The notes under the pieces are model-generated. The model made no database searches, was not told the origin of the DNA, and saw only the letters and a program-made list of their open reading frames with translations. From contig NZ_FXXA01000002.1 in assembly GCF_900184265.1 (NCBI RefSeq), positions 3,145,983-3,209,982 of the forward strand: a DNA stretch of 64,000 bases, read 5' to 3'. This document shows positions 35,421 through 45,600 of the stretch, in pieces. The position numbers were made by a program, and so were the translations under genes. The DNA comes from Eggerthella timonensis (GTDB lineage: Bacteria > Actinomycetota > Coriobacteriia > Coriobacteriales > Eggerthellaceae). Position 1 is the first letter of the stretch. Each line of letters starts with the position of its first letter.

Positions 35421-35933
35421 CTACGCGCGGCTGGGCAGCTCGAGCGACGCCTCGGCCAGCACGTGCCCTCGGATGGCACGGCGGAACTCGTTGAGGAAGT
35501 AGCCCTCGTGAAGATCGAGGGTGCAGTCGAGCGCGTACAGCGTGAGCGTGTAGTCGTGCGTTTTGTCGGGCGGGTACGGGCCGGCGTAACGATGGATGAT
35601 GCGCGGATCGGTGCAGCTGCCCGCCAGCGGCGACCAATCGCTGTTCGAGCCCTGCACGCAGGCAAGCTCTCCCGACGCGCTGGCGTTCTCGGGGATGAGC
35701 ACGACATCGGGCGCGATGTCGCACGCGAGCCAGTGGATCCAGCAGAAGCCCCCGACGGGAACGGCGTCGTAATCGAGGAACGTGAGCGCGAGGGAGCGGG
35801 CCTTTTCGGGCACGTCGGCGATTTCGATGGGAAACGAGCGGATGGGATGGCCGTCCAACTGGTACGCCTCGGGGGCGTGCTTGCCGAAGCGGTCGGGCAG
35901 CAGCCCTTGCTCGAGGTCGACGGATATGCGCAT
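35421..35933 (-). CDS. YbhB/YbcL-type PEBP family protein
   Basis: This 170-residue protein has the phosphatidylethanolamine-binding (Raf kinase inhibitor-like) fold signatures: DYDAVPVGGFCWIHWLACDI near 54-73 and YAGPYPPDKTHDYTLTLYALD near 116-136. Bacterial members have no settled role. AAAGGAGAACG precedes the ATG at 35933. It lacks a signal peptide, so it should be cytoplasmic. Confidence 0.92.
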   Translation of the reverse strand: MRISVDLEQGLLPDRFGKHAPEAYQLDGHPIRSFPIEIADVPEKARSLALTFLDYDAVPVGGFCWIHWLACDIAPDVVLIPENASASGELACVQGSNSDWSPLAGSCTDPRIIHRYAGPYPPDKTHDYTLTLYALDCTLDLHEGYFLNEFRRAIRGHVLAEASLELPSRA

Positions 35934-35984
35934 GATCGTTCTCCTTTCGCGTGCGGACGGTATGCTCGAACCTCAGTATAAAAG

Positions 35985-36008
35985 AAGGGAGGGCCGAAGC
36001 CCTCCCTT
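35985..36008 (-). terminator. Terminator after the NlpC/P60 gene
   Basis: AAGGGAGGGC, loop, GCCCTCCCTT; on the minus strand CTTTTATA follows. It is 18 bases past the stop of the 36026-37174 gene. Confidence 0.85.
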
Positions 36009-36025
36009 TGTCATCGTATGGAACC

Positions 36026-37174
36026 TTAGAACTGCAGCGCGTTCGTGAACTGCGCCCACGACAGCGGATCGGTGTCGCGCACGTACGCGTTGAAGGTAGG
36101 GGCATGCACGTAGTGCGAACCGCCTGCGCTCACCGCGATGCCGACGTGGCCGTAGCGCCACAGGACGTCGCCCGGTCGCGCCTCGGAAACCGACACGACG
36201 CGCGCGGCGGCCGAGTACTGCGCCTCGCTCTGGTGCGGCAGTGAGATGCCCACCTGGCGATACGCCCACGTGACCAGGCCGGAGCAGTCGAAGGAGTCGG
36301 GGCCTTCGGCACCCCAGATGTAGGGGCAGCCGATACGGCTCATGGCGTAGCCCACGACCGAGTCGTAGGAGCCGACTGGACGGCTCGGGTACACGACGGA
36401 CCCGCCACCACCGCCACCGGAGGTGCCGCCACCACCACCGCCGTTGTTGCCGCCACCGCCGTTCTGCTGCTGGGCCGCCAGCTCGGCCTGACGCTGGCGC
36501 TCGGCCTCGGCGGCAGCCTCCGCCGCTGCTGCGGCGGCCGCTGCGGCCTGCTCCTGCTGGAGGAGCTCCTGGGCTTCGGCGTCAAGGGAGTTGACCAGCT
36601 CGGTGGCCTGGTCGACCTTGGCCTGGACCTCGCTTTGGATCTGCTTGGCCTCGTCGGCCTTGGCAGAGGCGATCTGCTCCTGGCGGGCGAATTCGTCCTT
36701 GGCTGCCTGGAGCTCTTCGCGCAGGGTCTTCGTCTGGTCGACCATGTCGGCGTCGTTCTCGTTCATCTTGTTGAGGAGATCCCAGTTCTGGGTGAACTCT
36801 TCGAACGAGGCGGCGCCCAGGACGAAATCGACGAAGCTCGTGGATCCGTTGCGGTACATGTTGCGGGCACGCGTGCCCAGCTTGTCCTGCAAATCCTCGA
36901 TCTGGCTGTTAGCGTCGTCGATTTTGGCCTGCTCGGCCTCCATCGCGTTTTGCGCGGCATCGCGCTCGTCGAGCGCGGCATAGTAGCTGATTTCAGCTGC
37001 CTCGAGATCAGCCTGCAAACCGATCAGCTGGTTGCGCACCGCGTCGGCTTCGGCCTGCTTCTCAGCGGCGGTCTCGGCGAATGCGGTCGTCGGAGCCATG
37101 ACGGAGAGGGCACCGAGCGCAGCCGCGCCGGTAAGGAATGTTCGCCTGCTCAGTCCGATTGTATGCTCGCTCAT
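36026..37174 (-). CDS. Exported NlpC/P60 peptidoglycan hydrolase with coiled-coil domain
   Basis: NlpC/P60 enzymes cut D-Glu-diamino acid bonds in peptidoglycan stems. The 382-residue protein has a twin-arginine-like signal (SRRTFLTGAAALGALSVM) cut near TAFA. A long coiled coil follows (about 33-230), then a Gly-rich linker, then the catalytic domain (about 262-382) with DCSGLVTWAYRQVG (Cys nucleophile), RYGHVGIAVSAGG (His) and a final His in SHYVHAP. The coiled coil resembles the self-inhibiting or FtsEX-responsive domains of RipA/PcsB-like hydrolases. GGAGG lies upstream, with a good promoter at 37229-37256. It is probably a cell-division or wall-turnover hydrolase. Confidence 0.94.
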   Translation of the reverse strand: MSEHTIGLSRRTFLTGAAALGALSVMAPTTAFAETAAEKQAEADAVRNQLIGLQADLEAAEISYYAALDERDAAQNAMEAEQAKIDDANSQIEDLQDKLGTRARNMYRNGSTSFVDFVLGAASFEEFTQNWDLLNKMNENDADMVDQTKTLREELQAAKDEFARQEQIASAKADEAKQIQSEVQAKVDQATELVNSLDAEAQELLQQEQAAAAAAAAAEAAAEAERQRQAELAAQQQNGGGGNNGGGGGGTSGGGGGGSVVYPSRPVGSYDSVVGYAMSRIGCPYIWGAEGPDSFDCSGLVTWAYRQVGISLPHQSEAQYSAAARVVSVSEARPGDVLWRYGHVGIAVSAGGSHYVHAPTFNAYVRDTDPLSWAQFTNALQF

Positions 37175-37228
37175 GTATGAAATCCTCCTAGATTGAGCAC
37201 GTAGTATGTATGGGCAAAAGCTGAACGC

Positions 37229-37256
37229 ATAATACCACGTTCGCGCGGATGGTCAA
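37229..37256 (-). promoter_or_regulatory. Promoter of the NlpC/P60 gene
   Basis: On the minus strand TTGACC (37251-37256) and TATTAT (37229-37234) are 16 bases apart, about 55 bases before the ATG at 37174. Confidence 0.72.
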
Positions 37257-37380
37257 AAAAGGTTGTGAACGCGTTTCATAACCCCAGTTCAAAGCCCCCA
37301 CGTCGGGAAACGTCGCGGTGCCGAAGCCGTTTTCCTCGCGTCACGAAGCCACAAACAAGCCCGCCATCAGGCACGATAGG

Positions 37381-37419
37381 AAAACTGAGAAGGCCACCAG
37401 GGATTGTGGTGGCCTTCTC
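37381..37419 (-). terminator. Terminator after the symporter gene
   Basis: GAGAAGGCCACCA and TGGTGGCCTTCTC form a 13-bp stem; on the minus strand AGTTTTCC follows. It is 30 bases past the symporter stop. Confidence 0.88.
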
Positions 37420-37448
37420 TAGATGTTGTAGAACCGTAGGCGCGCCGG

Positions 37449-39035
37449 TTACTGCGCGCTCTTTTCGGCGCCCGTTTCCTCGTCGTCCAGGTAATGGTCG
37501 AACTCGCGCACCACCGCCTCGGACGGGGGCGCCGTAAGCAGCGACACCACGACGATGGCCGCGAACGACAGGACGAATGCGGGCAGCAGCTCGTAGATGC
37601 CGAACACGCCGCCGAGAGGCTTCACGAAGTTGTGCCACACGAGCACGGCGACCGTGCCGGTGAGCATGCCGGCCAGCGCGCCCTGCATGTTCGCGCGACG
37701 CCAGTACAGCGCGCACAGGGTGAGCGGGCCGAACGAAGCGCCGAGGCCCGCCCAGGCGTAGGACACCACCCCGAAGATGGACGAGTTCTCGTCGTAGGCG
37801 ACGATGATGCCGAACATGAACACCGCGACGAGGGTGAGGCGCGCCACGATCATGACCTGGCGGTCGGTGGCGTCTTTCTTGATGACGCCGCGGAAGATGT
37901 TCTCGGCCACCGAGGATCCGGCGATCAGCAGGTAGGACGACGACGAGCTCATCGAAGCGGCGAAGATGCCCGACACCACGACGCCGCACATGAACGGCGG
38001 AAGGATCATCTGGGACAGCACGATGAACACGTTCTCGGCCTGCGCCTGCGTGGCGAAATCGGTAGGGATGATGGCGCGCCCCACCAACCCGATGCAGATG
38101 CCGCAAGCCAGCGACACGACGCACCACACCACGGCGATGACGCGCGACTTCTTCACCTCGTCGGCCGAGCGGATGCCCATGAAGCGCACGAGCACCTGCG
38201 GCATGCCGAAGTAGCCGAGGCCCCAGGCCAGCATCGACGCGATGGTGATGAGCGGGTACTCGGCCGCATCGCCGAACAGCGGCGTGCCGTTCTCGACGAG
38301 CTGGCGCCCCGCGTCGTCAACGAGGGGCACCGCTATCTGGGTGCCGCTCAGGAAACCGGGGATGTTCTGCAAGAACGCGACGGTGTTGTCGATGCCGCCC
38401 GCCCAGGCGACCGACCCCACGAACACGGTGGCCAGCGCGAAGAACATGAGCACGCCCTGCACGAAGTCGGTGGTGACCACCGACAGGTAGCCGCCCACGA
38501 GCGTGTAGAGGAACACGATGATGGCGCCGAGCACCATCATCGTGGCGTAGTCGAGGCCGAACAGCGTGGCGAACAGCTTGCCGCACGTGACGAAGCAGCT
38601 GCCCACGTACACGCAGAAGAATACCATGATGATGAGGGCGGCAACGGTGGACACGATGTTCTTACGGTCGTGGAAGCGCTTGCTGTAGAATTCCGGCAGC
38701 GTGATGGAGTCGCCCGCCACCACGGAATACTTCCGCAAACGTTTCGCCACGAACTTCCAGTTGAGATACGTGCCGATGGCCAATCCGATGGCGGTCCACA
38801 TGGCGTCGGACGCGCCGGTGAAGTACGCCACGCCCGGCAGGCCCATGAGCAGCCACCCCGACATGTCGGAGGCCTCGGCCGACAGCGCCGTGAGCCACGG
38901 CCCCACCCCGCGACCGCCGAGGAAGTACTCGGCCGTCGACGAGTTCGAACGCTTCGCGTACACGAACCCGATGGTCAGCACCGCGACGAAGTACAAAAGC
39001 ATCGCGAATACGACCCAAAAATCGTTGGAAACCAC
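37449..39035 (-). CDS. putP: Sodium:solute symporter, PutP (proline) type
   Basis: This 528-residue transporter of the SSS family has about 13 helices. The N-terminal AEYFLGGRGVGPWLTALSAEASDMSGWLLMGLPG and the sodium-site SMSSSSSYLLIAGSS (about 300-330) match PutP-type Na+/proline symporters closely. The GTG start at 39035 has GGGGAGGG upstream, and a TATAAT lies at 39074-39079. Proline is the best guess, but pantothenate and other SSS substrates are not excluded by eye. Confidence 0.9.
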   Translation of the reverse strand: MVSNDFWVVFAMLLYFVAVLTIGFVYAKRSNSSTAEYFLGGRGVGPWLTALSAEASDMSGWLLMGLPGVAYFTGASDAMWTAIGLAIGTYLNWKFVAKRLRKYSVVAGDSITLPEFYSKRFHDRKNIVSTVAALIIMVFFCVYVGSCFVTCGKLFATLFGLDYATMMVLGAIIVFLYTLVGGYLSVVTTDFVQGVLMFFALATVFVGSVAWAGGIDNTVAFLQNIPGFLSGTQIAVPLVDDAGRQLVENGTPLFGDAAEYPLITIASMLAWGLGYFGMPQVLVRFMGIRSADEVKKSRVIAVVWCVVSLACGICIGLVGRAIIPTDFATQAQAENVFIVLSQMILPPFMCGVVVSGIFAASMSSSSSYLLIAGSSVAENIFRGVIKKDATDRQVMIVARLTLVAVFMFGIIVAYDENSSIFGVVSYAWAGLGASFGPLTLCALYWRRANMQGALAGMLTGTVAVLVWHNFVKPLGGVFGIYELLPAFVLSFAAIVVVSLLTAPPSEAVVREFDHYLDDEETGAEKSAQ

Positions 39036-39073
39036 AGGTGTACCCTCCCCTCTTCTCTGTGCGAAACGAGGGA

Positions 39074-39079
39074 ATTATA
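39074..39079 (-). promoter_or_regulatory. -10 element of the symporter promoter
   Basis: TATAAT on the minus strand lies 38 bases before the GTG start at 39035; no good -35 is visible. Confidence 0.5.
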
Positions 39080-39111
39080 CGACAACACCGCGGGGCGAAG
39101 CGCGACTAATT

Positions 39112-39138
39112 GGACGGGGACGAGTCATCGCCCCGTCC
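39112..39138 (-). terminator. Hairpin after the 60-residue protein gene
   Basis: GGACGGGG (39112-39119) pairs with CCCCGTCC (39131-39138), with an inner CGA/TCG extension. On the minus strand AATTAG follows, so it is a moderate terminator. Confidence 0.55.
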
Positions 39139-39145
39139 TTACGTC

Positions 39146-39328
39146 TCACTTCTCGGCTTTTTCGGGGTGGCCGTGGTCCTTTTGCCAGCGGTCCCAGGTG
39201 GAGTAGCAGATGGCGGCGCGCTGGTCCTGGTCGGGGAACTTGTCCTTCTCGTAGCGGGTGATGTGCTCCATGCATCGCGAGATGTACGTTTCCTTCTTCT
39301 CGTTGGCGCGCGGATCGGGTATGGGCAT
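39146..39328 (-). CDS. Small protein with ISRCM and RAAICY motifs
   Basis: AAAGGAGG just before the ATG supports expression of this 60-residue protein. The sequence has PRANEKKETYISRCM, then a charged helix, then DQDQRAAICYSTWDRW and a Lys/Glu-rich end. The pattern SRCM...DQxQRxAxCYxxW recurs in short segments of phage head-protease and portal regions, so a phage-derived domestic gene is possible. The function is unknown. It stands alone between the symporter and the aminotransferase, on the minus strand, with its own hairpin. Confidence 0.8.
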   Translation of the reverse strand: MPIPDPRANEKKETYISRCMEHITRYEKDKFPDQDQRAAICYSTWDRWQKDHGHPEKAEK

Positions 39329-39441
39329 GCGGGCCTCCTTTCATCGGGGAACCGCATCGTAGCGCGCAGCCTCCTCGGCGCAGCGGGCGCGGCGGCGGCG
39401 TTGCGCGCCGGACACCGGACCGTCGTTCGGCGAAAACGCTA

Positions 39442-39470
39442 TCGACGGGCTTCTCCCTTAACCTTATACT
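39442..39470 (+). promoter_or_regulatory. Promoter of the aminotransferase gene
   Basis: TCGACG (39442-39447) and TATACT (39465-39470) are 17 bases apart, about 40 bases before the ATG at 39509. Confidence 0.6.
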
Positions 39471-39508
39471 GGGGTTCGTACACACGACCCACAATGGAAG
39501 GAAGCACG

Positions 39509-40795
39509 ATGCCCACGTACGCGGAGATGGACAAGGCTCAGCTGGCAGCGCTCAAGGAGGAGCTCGAGCGCGAATACGGCGAGATCAAGGCGCGGGGCTT
39601 GAGCCTCAACATGGCGCGCGGGAAGCCCGCCAAGGCGCAGCTCGACCTCAGCATGCCGCTGCTCGAAGCCGTGACCACGATGGAGGACTGCGTGGCAGCC
39701 GACGGCACCGATTGCCGCAACTACGGCGTGGGGTTCGGCCTTCCCGAGGCCAAGGAGTTCATGGCAACCATGCTGGACGACGAACCCGATAACGTCATCG
39801 TGTTTGGCAACGCCAGCCTCAACATCATGTACGACACGGTGGCGCGCTGCTGGATGTTCGGCACGCTGGGCTCGACGCCGTGGAGCAAGCTGGATACGGT
39901 GAAGTGGATCTGCCCCGCCCCGGGCTACGACCGCCACTTCGGCGTGACCGAGGAGTTCGGCATCGAGATGATTCCCGTGCCGATGACCGACGAGGGCCCC
40001 GACATGGACGAGGTCGAGCGCATCGCCGCCTCCGACGCCTCCGTGAAGGGCATCTGGTGCGTGCCGAAGTACTCGAACCCCGGCGGCGTGACGTACTCCG
40101 ATGAGACGGTGCGCCGTCTGGCCGCCATGGAGTGCGCCGCCGACGACTTCCGCATCTTCTGGGACAACGCGTACTGCGTGCACCACCTGTTCGACGAGGC
40201 GGCCGAGCAGGACCAGCTGCTCGACATCGCTTCGGCCTGCCTCGAAGCGGGCACCGAGGACCGCTGCTTCAAGTTCGCCTCCACCTCGAAGGTGACTTTC
40301 CCCGGAGCGGGCATCTCCGCCTTGGCCGCGAGCCCGGCCAACATCGCCGAGATCAGACGGCGCGTGGGCGTGCAGACCATCGGCCACGACAAGCTGAACC
40401 AGCTGCGCCACGTGCGCTTCCTGCGCGACGCCGAGGGCCTGGCGGAGCACATGCGCAAGCACGCCGCCATCCTGCGCCCGAAGTTCGAGCTGGTGAACGC
40501 GAAGCTCGAGGAAGGCCTCGACGAGGTGGGCGGCTGCTCGTGGAGCAACCCGCGCGGCGGCTACTTCGTGTCGTTCGACGCGCCGGAAGGGTGCGCCAAG
40601 CGCATCGTGGGGCTGGCAAAGGAGGCGGGCGTCACGATGACGGGCGCCGGCGCCACCTACCCCTACAAGCAGGACCCGCACGACAGCAACATCCGCATCG
40701 CCCCCACGCTGCCACCGCTCGAGGAGCTGGACGAGGCCATGGACGTGTTCACCGTCTGCGTGAAACTGGCCTACGTGGAGAAGCTTCTGGGCTAG
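39509..40795 (+). CDS. PLP-dependent aminotransferase, aspartate aminotransferase Ic-like
   Basis: The ATG at 39509 has GGAAGGAAG upstream; the frame is open further upstream, but no ribosome site is there. The 428-residue protein has the class I fold: NYGVGFGLPEAKEFM, CPAPGYDRHF, KYSNPGG (190s), WDNAYCVHHL and the PLP lysine in FASTSKVTFPGAG (K261). This set matches the less known aspartate aminotransferase family PF12897, typical of Actinobacteria and Clostridia. Its role is likely aspartate-oxaloacetate exchange or a related amino acid. It is monocistronic, with promoter and terminator visible. Confidence 0.9.
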   Translation: MPTYAEMDKAQLAALKEELEREYGEIKARGLSLNMARGKPAKAQLDLSMPLLEAVTTMEDCVAADGTDCRNYGVGFGLPEAKEFMATMLDDEPDNVIVFGNASLNIMYDTVARCWMFGTLGSTPWSKLDTVKWICPAPGYDRHFGVTEEFGIEMIPVPMTDEGPDMDEVERIAASDASVKGIWCVPKYSNPGGVTYSDETVRRLAAMECAADDFRIFWDNAYCVHHLFDEAAEQDQLLDIASACLEAGTEDRCFKFASTSKVTFPGAGISALAASPANIAEIRRRVGVQTIGHDKLNQLRHVRFLRDAEGLAEHMRKHAAILRPKFELVNAKLEEGLDEVGGCSWSNPRGGYFVSFDAPEGCAKRIVGLAKEAGVTMTGAGATYPYKQDPHDSNIRIAPTLPPLEELDEAMDVFTVCVKLAYVEKLLG

Positions 40796-40811
40796 GTTGG
40801 AACGCACGAGC

Positions 40812-40839
40812 AAGGAGCCGCCCTCGGGCGGCTCCTTTT
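40812..40839 (+). terminator. Terminator after the aminotransferase
   Basis: AAGGAGCCGCCC and GGGCGGCTCCTT form a stem with a very short loop followed by TT, 16 bases past the stop. It lies just before the stop of the convergent ligase gene. Confidence 0.85.
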
Positions 40840-40845
40840 GCGTTG

Positions 40846-42387
40846 TCAGGGCTGCACCGCCGCCTTGATGGCGGAGGCGTCGATCTTGCCGGTGGGCAGC
40901 TTCGGCAGCTCGTGGAAGAACACGACACGGTCGGGCAGTTTGAACTTCGCGATGCGGCCTTCGGCCCAACGGCGGAACGCCGCCGCGTCCATGGGCGTGC
41001 CGCGCTTGCACGTGAGGGCCACGACGATCTGCTGGCCGAGCTCCGGATGCGGCAGCGGGAACGCCGCAACTTCGAGCACGGCGGGATGGGCGCTGTAGAG
41101 GTGCTCGAGCTCGGCGGCGTACACGTTGAAGCCGCCGCGGATGATCATGCCGTCGATGCGCCCGAGGATGCGCACGTAGCCCTCGTCGTCGATGGCAGCC
41201 GCGTCTCCCGTGCGCAGCCAACCCTGCGCGTACATCTCGGAGGTGCGCTCGGGATCGCGCCAGTAGCGGCGCATCATGCAGGGGCTGCGCACGACGAGCT
41301 CGCCCTCGCCGCGCTCGCGCAGCACGCCGTCGTCCCCGAGCAGGCGCACCTCCACGCCGGGAAACGGGCGTCCCACCGTGGATGCCGTGTGCTCGAGATC
41401 GTCCTCGACCGTGGTGCACGTGACGGCCACGGCCTCGGTGGAGCCGTACCCCACCACCACGCGGCAGTGCAGCCGCTCCCACACGTCCTCGACGAGCTCG
41501 CGCGCCACGGTGGCCGAGCCCACGAGGCCCGTGCGCACGCTGGACAGGTCCACAGGATGCTTCTTGAGGTCGAGCAGCACGCGCCCGAACACCGTCGGCA
41601 CGCCGTAGATCACCGACACCCGCTCGCGCTCGATGGTGCGCAGGAGGTCGTGAGGCGCGAACTTCTCCACGAGGACGGCCGTGGCGCCGAACATGACGGG
41701 CAGCACGATGCCCATGTTCACGCCGAACATGTGCGACAGTGGGATGGGCACGGCGAACACGTCGGCTGCGGTGCACTGCATGGCTCGGCCGTAGCTGCGC
41801 CACGAGAACAGCGAGCTTTCCTGCGACAGCACGACGCCTTTGGCCTGACCGGTGGAGCCGGACGTGAATGCGATGACGAAAGGGTCTTCGAGCGCGTCGA
41901 CAGGCGCAGGCTCGCAAGGGGCGTCGTCGTCGGCCAGCAGGTCGTCGAAGGCCGTGCAGCAGGGCGCGGCGAAGCGCACGGTGATCACGCGGGCGCAGGG
42001 CGCGTGGGCGCGCGCCGTATCGGCCAGATCGGCACGCGCGAGCACGACGAGCGCAGGATCGACGCGATCGAGCCTGAGCGCGAGGTCGGCCCCCTCCATC
42101 ACCTCGTCGCAGAAGACGAGCACGGCTCCCAGCCGGGCGGCGGCGAAGAACACGACCGGCGCCTCGTGCCAGTTCGGAAGCATGACCGCCACGACGTCGC
42201 CCTTGCAGACGCCTGCGGCCCGCATGCCCGACGCGCAGCGATCCACGAGCGCGGCGAATTCGGCGTACGTCAGTCGTCGCTCGGCGTCGACGAACGCCAG
42301 ATGGCCGGGCCGACGCCGCGCCCAATGCGCGGGCGCCGTCTGCAGGTCGAGCCCCTCGAGGATGCACTCATCTTCGCGCCATGCCAT
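40846..42387 (-). CDS. Acyl-CoA synthetase-like AMP-dependent ligase
   Basis: The 513-residue enzyme belongs to the ANL superfamily and should make an acyl-adenylate and then an acyl-CoA. The P-loop is FTSGSTGQAKGVVLSQ (about 174-189); VVGYGSTEAV and GWLRTGDAAAIDDEGYV follow, and the C-terminal catalytic lysine is in LPTGKIDASAIK. The ATG at 42387 is preceded by GGAGG 11 bases away. Substrate motifs do not identify the acid; long-chain or aromatic acids are both possible. It stands alone, convergent with the aminotransferase gene. Confidence 0.92.
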   Translation of the reverse strand: MAWREDECILEGLDLQTAPAHWARRRPGHLAFVDAERRLTYAEFAALVDRCASGMRAAGVCKGDVVAVMLPNWHEAPVVFFAAARLGAVLVFCDEVMEGADLALRLDRVDPALVVLARADLADTARAHAPCARVITVRFAAPCCTAFDDLLADDDAPCEPAPVDALEDPFVIAFTSGSTGQAKGVVLSQESSLFSWRSYGRAMQCTAADVFAVPIPLSHMFGVNMGIVLPVMFGATAVLVEKFAPHDLLRTIERERVSVIYGVPTVFGRVLLDLKKHPVDLSSVRTGLVGSATVARELVEDVWERLHCRVVVGYGSTEAVAVTCTTVEDDLEHTASTVGRPFPGVEVRLLGDDGVLRERGEGELVVRSPCMMRRYWRDPERTSEMYAQGWLRTGDAAAIDDEGYVRILGRIDGMIIRGGFNVYAAELEHLYSAHPAVLEVAAFPLPHPELGQQIVVALTCKRGTPMDAAAFRRWAEGRIAKFKLPDRVVFFHELPKLPTGKIDASAIKAAVQP

Positions 42388-42647
42388 GGATCGCCTCACC
42401 TCCGCATCCGATCGCGCCGCCTGCGGCGCGCCTCATGCGTCGACCATACCGAACGCGACGAGCGCGCGCCATCCGCAGATTGCCGGATGTGGGGAGCAGC
42501 CGATTCGCGCGCGAGCGCGAACGAGGATCGCGAGCGAAGCGATGCGGCCCATGCGCCCTCAGGGCGCATGATGGGCGCGCAGGTTGGCGCAGCGAGCCAG
42601 CGAGGGCCGCTCTCGCGCCCGAGATTGTCGGATCGCGGAGGCGGCGC

Positions 42648-45600
42648 CTATCGGAACGGATCGACGTAGAGCCGGAAACCGTCGGGGAGGCGGACGAGGC
42701 CCTCCTCTCGCAGCAGGTCGGCCACCGGGGTGGCCAGCACGGGTTGGTCGTTGAACGACTCGACCACCACCTTCTTGCGGGCTCCCTCGGCGCCGGCGCG
42801 CTTGAGCGCGCGCTTCTCGTGCGCCACGAGCGCGCGCACGGCGTCGGCGAGCGCTTCGCCATCGTGCGTGAACGACAGCAGCGAGCGCAGAGCCGGCGCG
42901 GCGTACAGCACCGCCGCGCCCCCGCGCACGACGACGAGGCCGCCCGCGCGCCGCGTCGGGCGCGCCGGGCGCTCCGCTTGCGGCGCGCCGTCGCCGAAGG
43001 CGACCGGCGGCCAGGGGATGCCCGCCCCGAACAGGCTGGCGGGATCGTCGGCGGCGAGCACCACCGTCTCGGAGCGCGCGGCGGCGTCGTCGTTCGCCTC
43101 GTACGTGCGCAGCACGTCGACGGTTTGACGCGCGGCGAACTGCGCGGGACCGAGCCCCTGCACGAACGCGCCGCGCAGCACCTCGCCCGTGTCCTCCATC
43201 TGACGCAGAACCGGGAACAACGCCCCCAAGCCGCCCGGCACGCCCGACAGTTGCGCCACGTCGCGCGAGATCACGCCGTAGCGGTCGAGCATGGACTCCA
43301 CGAGCGCGATGGCGCGCACCGTGTCGTTCGCAGGCGACGGCATCGTGAGCGACCAGCGCCCCGAGAGCGCCGCGCCCACGGCGGCCTGCGCCGACGCGAT
43401 GCCCCTCATCACCGACTGGTCGGCCGGGCGCAGGCCCGACCGACGGCTGCTCACGCGGCGCTTCGGCGCGCTACACGGCTTGGGCCCCGCGCTGCCCGCA
43501 GCATCGAGGGCGGCGCGCACGGGCGCGAACGTGTCGTTCGTCGCGCGACCGTCCCACATGAGCTCGCGCATGACCACGGCCACGGCCGCCTCGTCGACGA
43601 ACTCGGGCGCGAGCCGACGCCGCACCGCATCGACGATCTGGCGGAAGAACAGCCCGCCGCCGAACCCGAGCGCGTCCACCACCGCCTGCTCGACGGTCGG
43701 CGGCACCGTCGACGACGCCGCATCCGGCACGTCGGAGGGCGCGTCGGCCAGGTCGGCCTGCACGGGCGCGAACGGCGAGTCCGTGGGAAAGAACGCGACG
43801 AGTCCGACTCCCTCGCGCTCTCGCCCGCCGCGGCTGCGGCTCTCGGACGGCCGCGAGGGCGGCGCGTCCTCGTCATCGCCCTCGCGGCGGGCTCCCGCCC
43901 ACACCACGTCGCCGGATGCCAGCAGCTCGTCGAGCATTCCCGGGCGCCAGTCGCGCACGCGGCTGGGGAACACGTGCCCCTCCCATGCGCCGGCAGGCAA
44001 AAACACGCCCTCGAACTGCGCGATCACCTGGGCAACCCCGTCGACACCCTCAAAGCCTTCCTCGCCGAGCGGGCCTACGCCCTGGCAGTCGAGCAGGAAG
44101 CGCAGGTACGCGTCTTGGCCCACGGCTTGCACGGCGCGGCGCGCCCGCGCCAACGACAGCGAGCGCAGGCGCCGAAACACGCCGGCGTCGACCCACGCGA
44201 GCACGCGCCCATCGCTGTCCTCGCCGAAACGACCCTGCATGAGGCGCCCCGCCGACGCGAGGCGCACGAGGCTGTCGTGCGCGACGGCGACGCCGACGCC
44301 GAAGCGCGCGGCCGCCGCCTCGGCGGAGAACGGGCCGTGCGTGCTCGCGTATCGCGCCAGCAGCTCGTCGAGAGGATGGCGCGCGCCCTCCTCCTCTTGG
44401 AGTTCCGCATCCGCTCCCGCGCTCGCCCATGGCGGGATCGTCGATCCCAGCCCGTCGCGGAGGCGCTGGGCATCGTCCGTCGCCGCCCAGCGCTCGACGC
44501 CGCCGATGGCGACCGGGAACGCGCGATGCGCCGCATAAAGCTCCTCGAGCGCCGCGCGCGCATCCTCTTCGACCGCGGTTGCGTCCCCCGCCTCGGCGTC
44601 AACCGTCGGCTCGAGCCGCTGCGCCACGTCCTCGACGGACAGCGGCCCCAGCACGCGCAGCAGGTCGGCCACGCCCTCGACGCCGCGCACGCGCCGGTCG
44701 GCGGCGAGGCGCTGCAAGCTGGACTCCACGTCGTCGGTCACCTCCGCATCGAGCACCTCGCCCAGGTCGGCGGAGCCCAGCAGCTCGCCGAGCAGCGTGG
44801 GGTCGAGCGACAGCAGCGACGCGCGCTGCTCGGCGTGCGGCAGATCGCCCGCATAGAGATGCTCGCCCACGTAACCGAACAGCAGGGGCGCGGCGAAGGG
44901 CGACGGCACGGACGTTTGCGCCTCCACCAGGCGCACCGACCCCGCCTGCACCTGGTCCATCAGCTCGTGCAGGGCCGGCATGTCGTAGACGTCCTGGAGG
45001 CACTCGCGCGCCGTTTCCGCGAGAATGGGGAACTCGCGCTCGCGCCGCGCAGCTTCCAGCAGCTGGCCGGCCTTGAGGCGCTGCTGCCACAGCGGCGCGC
45101 GCTTGCCCGGCGCAATGGGCGACATGAGCAGGGCGCGCGCCGCGCACTCGCGAAACCGCGCCGCGAACAGCGAGGTGGAGTTCACGCGGTCGCGCACGAT
45201 GCGGTCGAGCTCGTCAGGGTCGAACACGAACAGCTCCGCCCCCGGCAGGCGCGTTTCGGTCATGGGGATGCGCAGCACGATGCCGTCGTCGGCCGCCATT
45301 GCCTGCGCGTCGTAGCCGTACACCTGGGCGATACGGTCGGACACCGCCATCGCCCACGGCTCGTGCACGCGACGACCGTACGGCGAGTGCAGCAGCACGC
45401 GCCAATCGCCCTGTTCGTCCTCGCAGCGCTCCACCACGAGCGTCTTGTCGTCGGGGATCGTCCCCGTAGCCGCGCGTTGCGCGCGGACGAGCTCCACGAG
45501 GTTGCGCTGCGCGTCGTCGTCGAGGCCGTCCGCGGCCAGGCGCTCGCGCACGCCGACGGCGACGCCGAAGGCGCCGTCTTCCGCCTCCACGTCGTCTCCT

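Noticed and set aside
37263-37278. TGTGA-N6-TTCAT sequence upstream of the NlpC/P60 promoter
   Set aside because: Only one good half-site and poor flanks compared with the two palindromes; likely chance.
42551-42569. ATGCGCCC-TCA-GGGCGCAT palindrome in the gap between the ligase and lhr genes
   Set aside because: No U-tract, no promoter nearby and strongly GC-biased background; no role can be supported.
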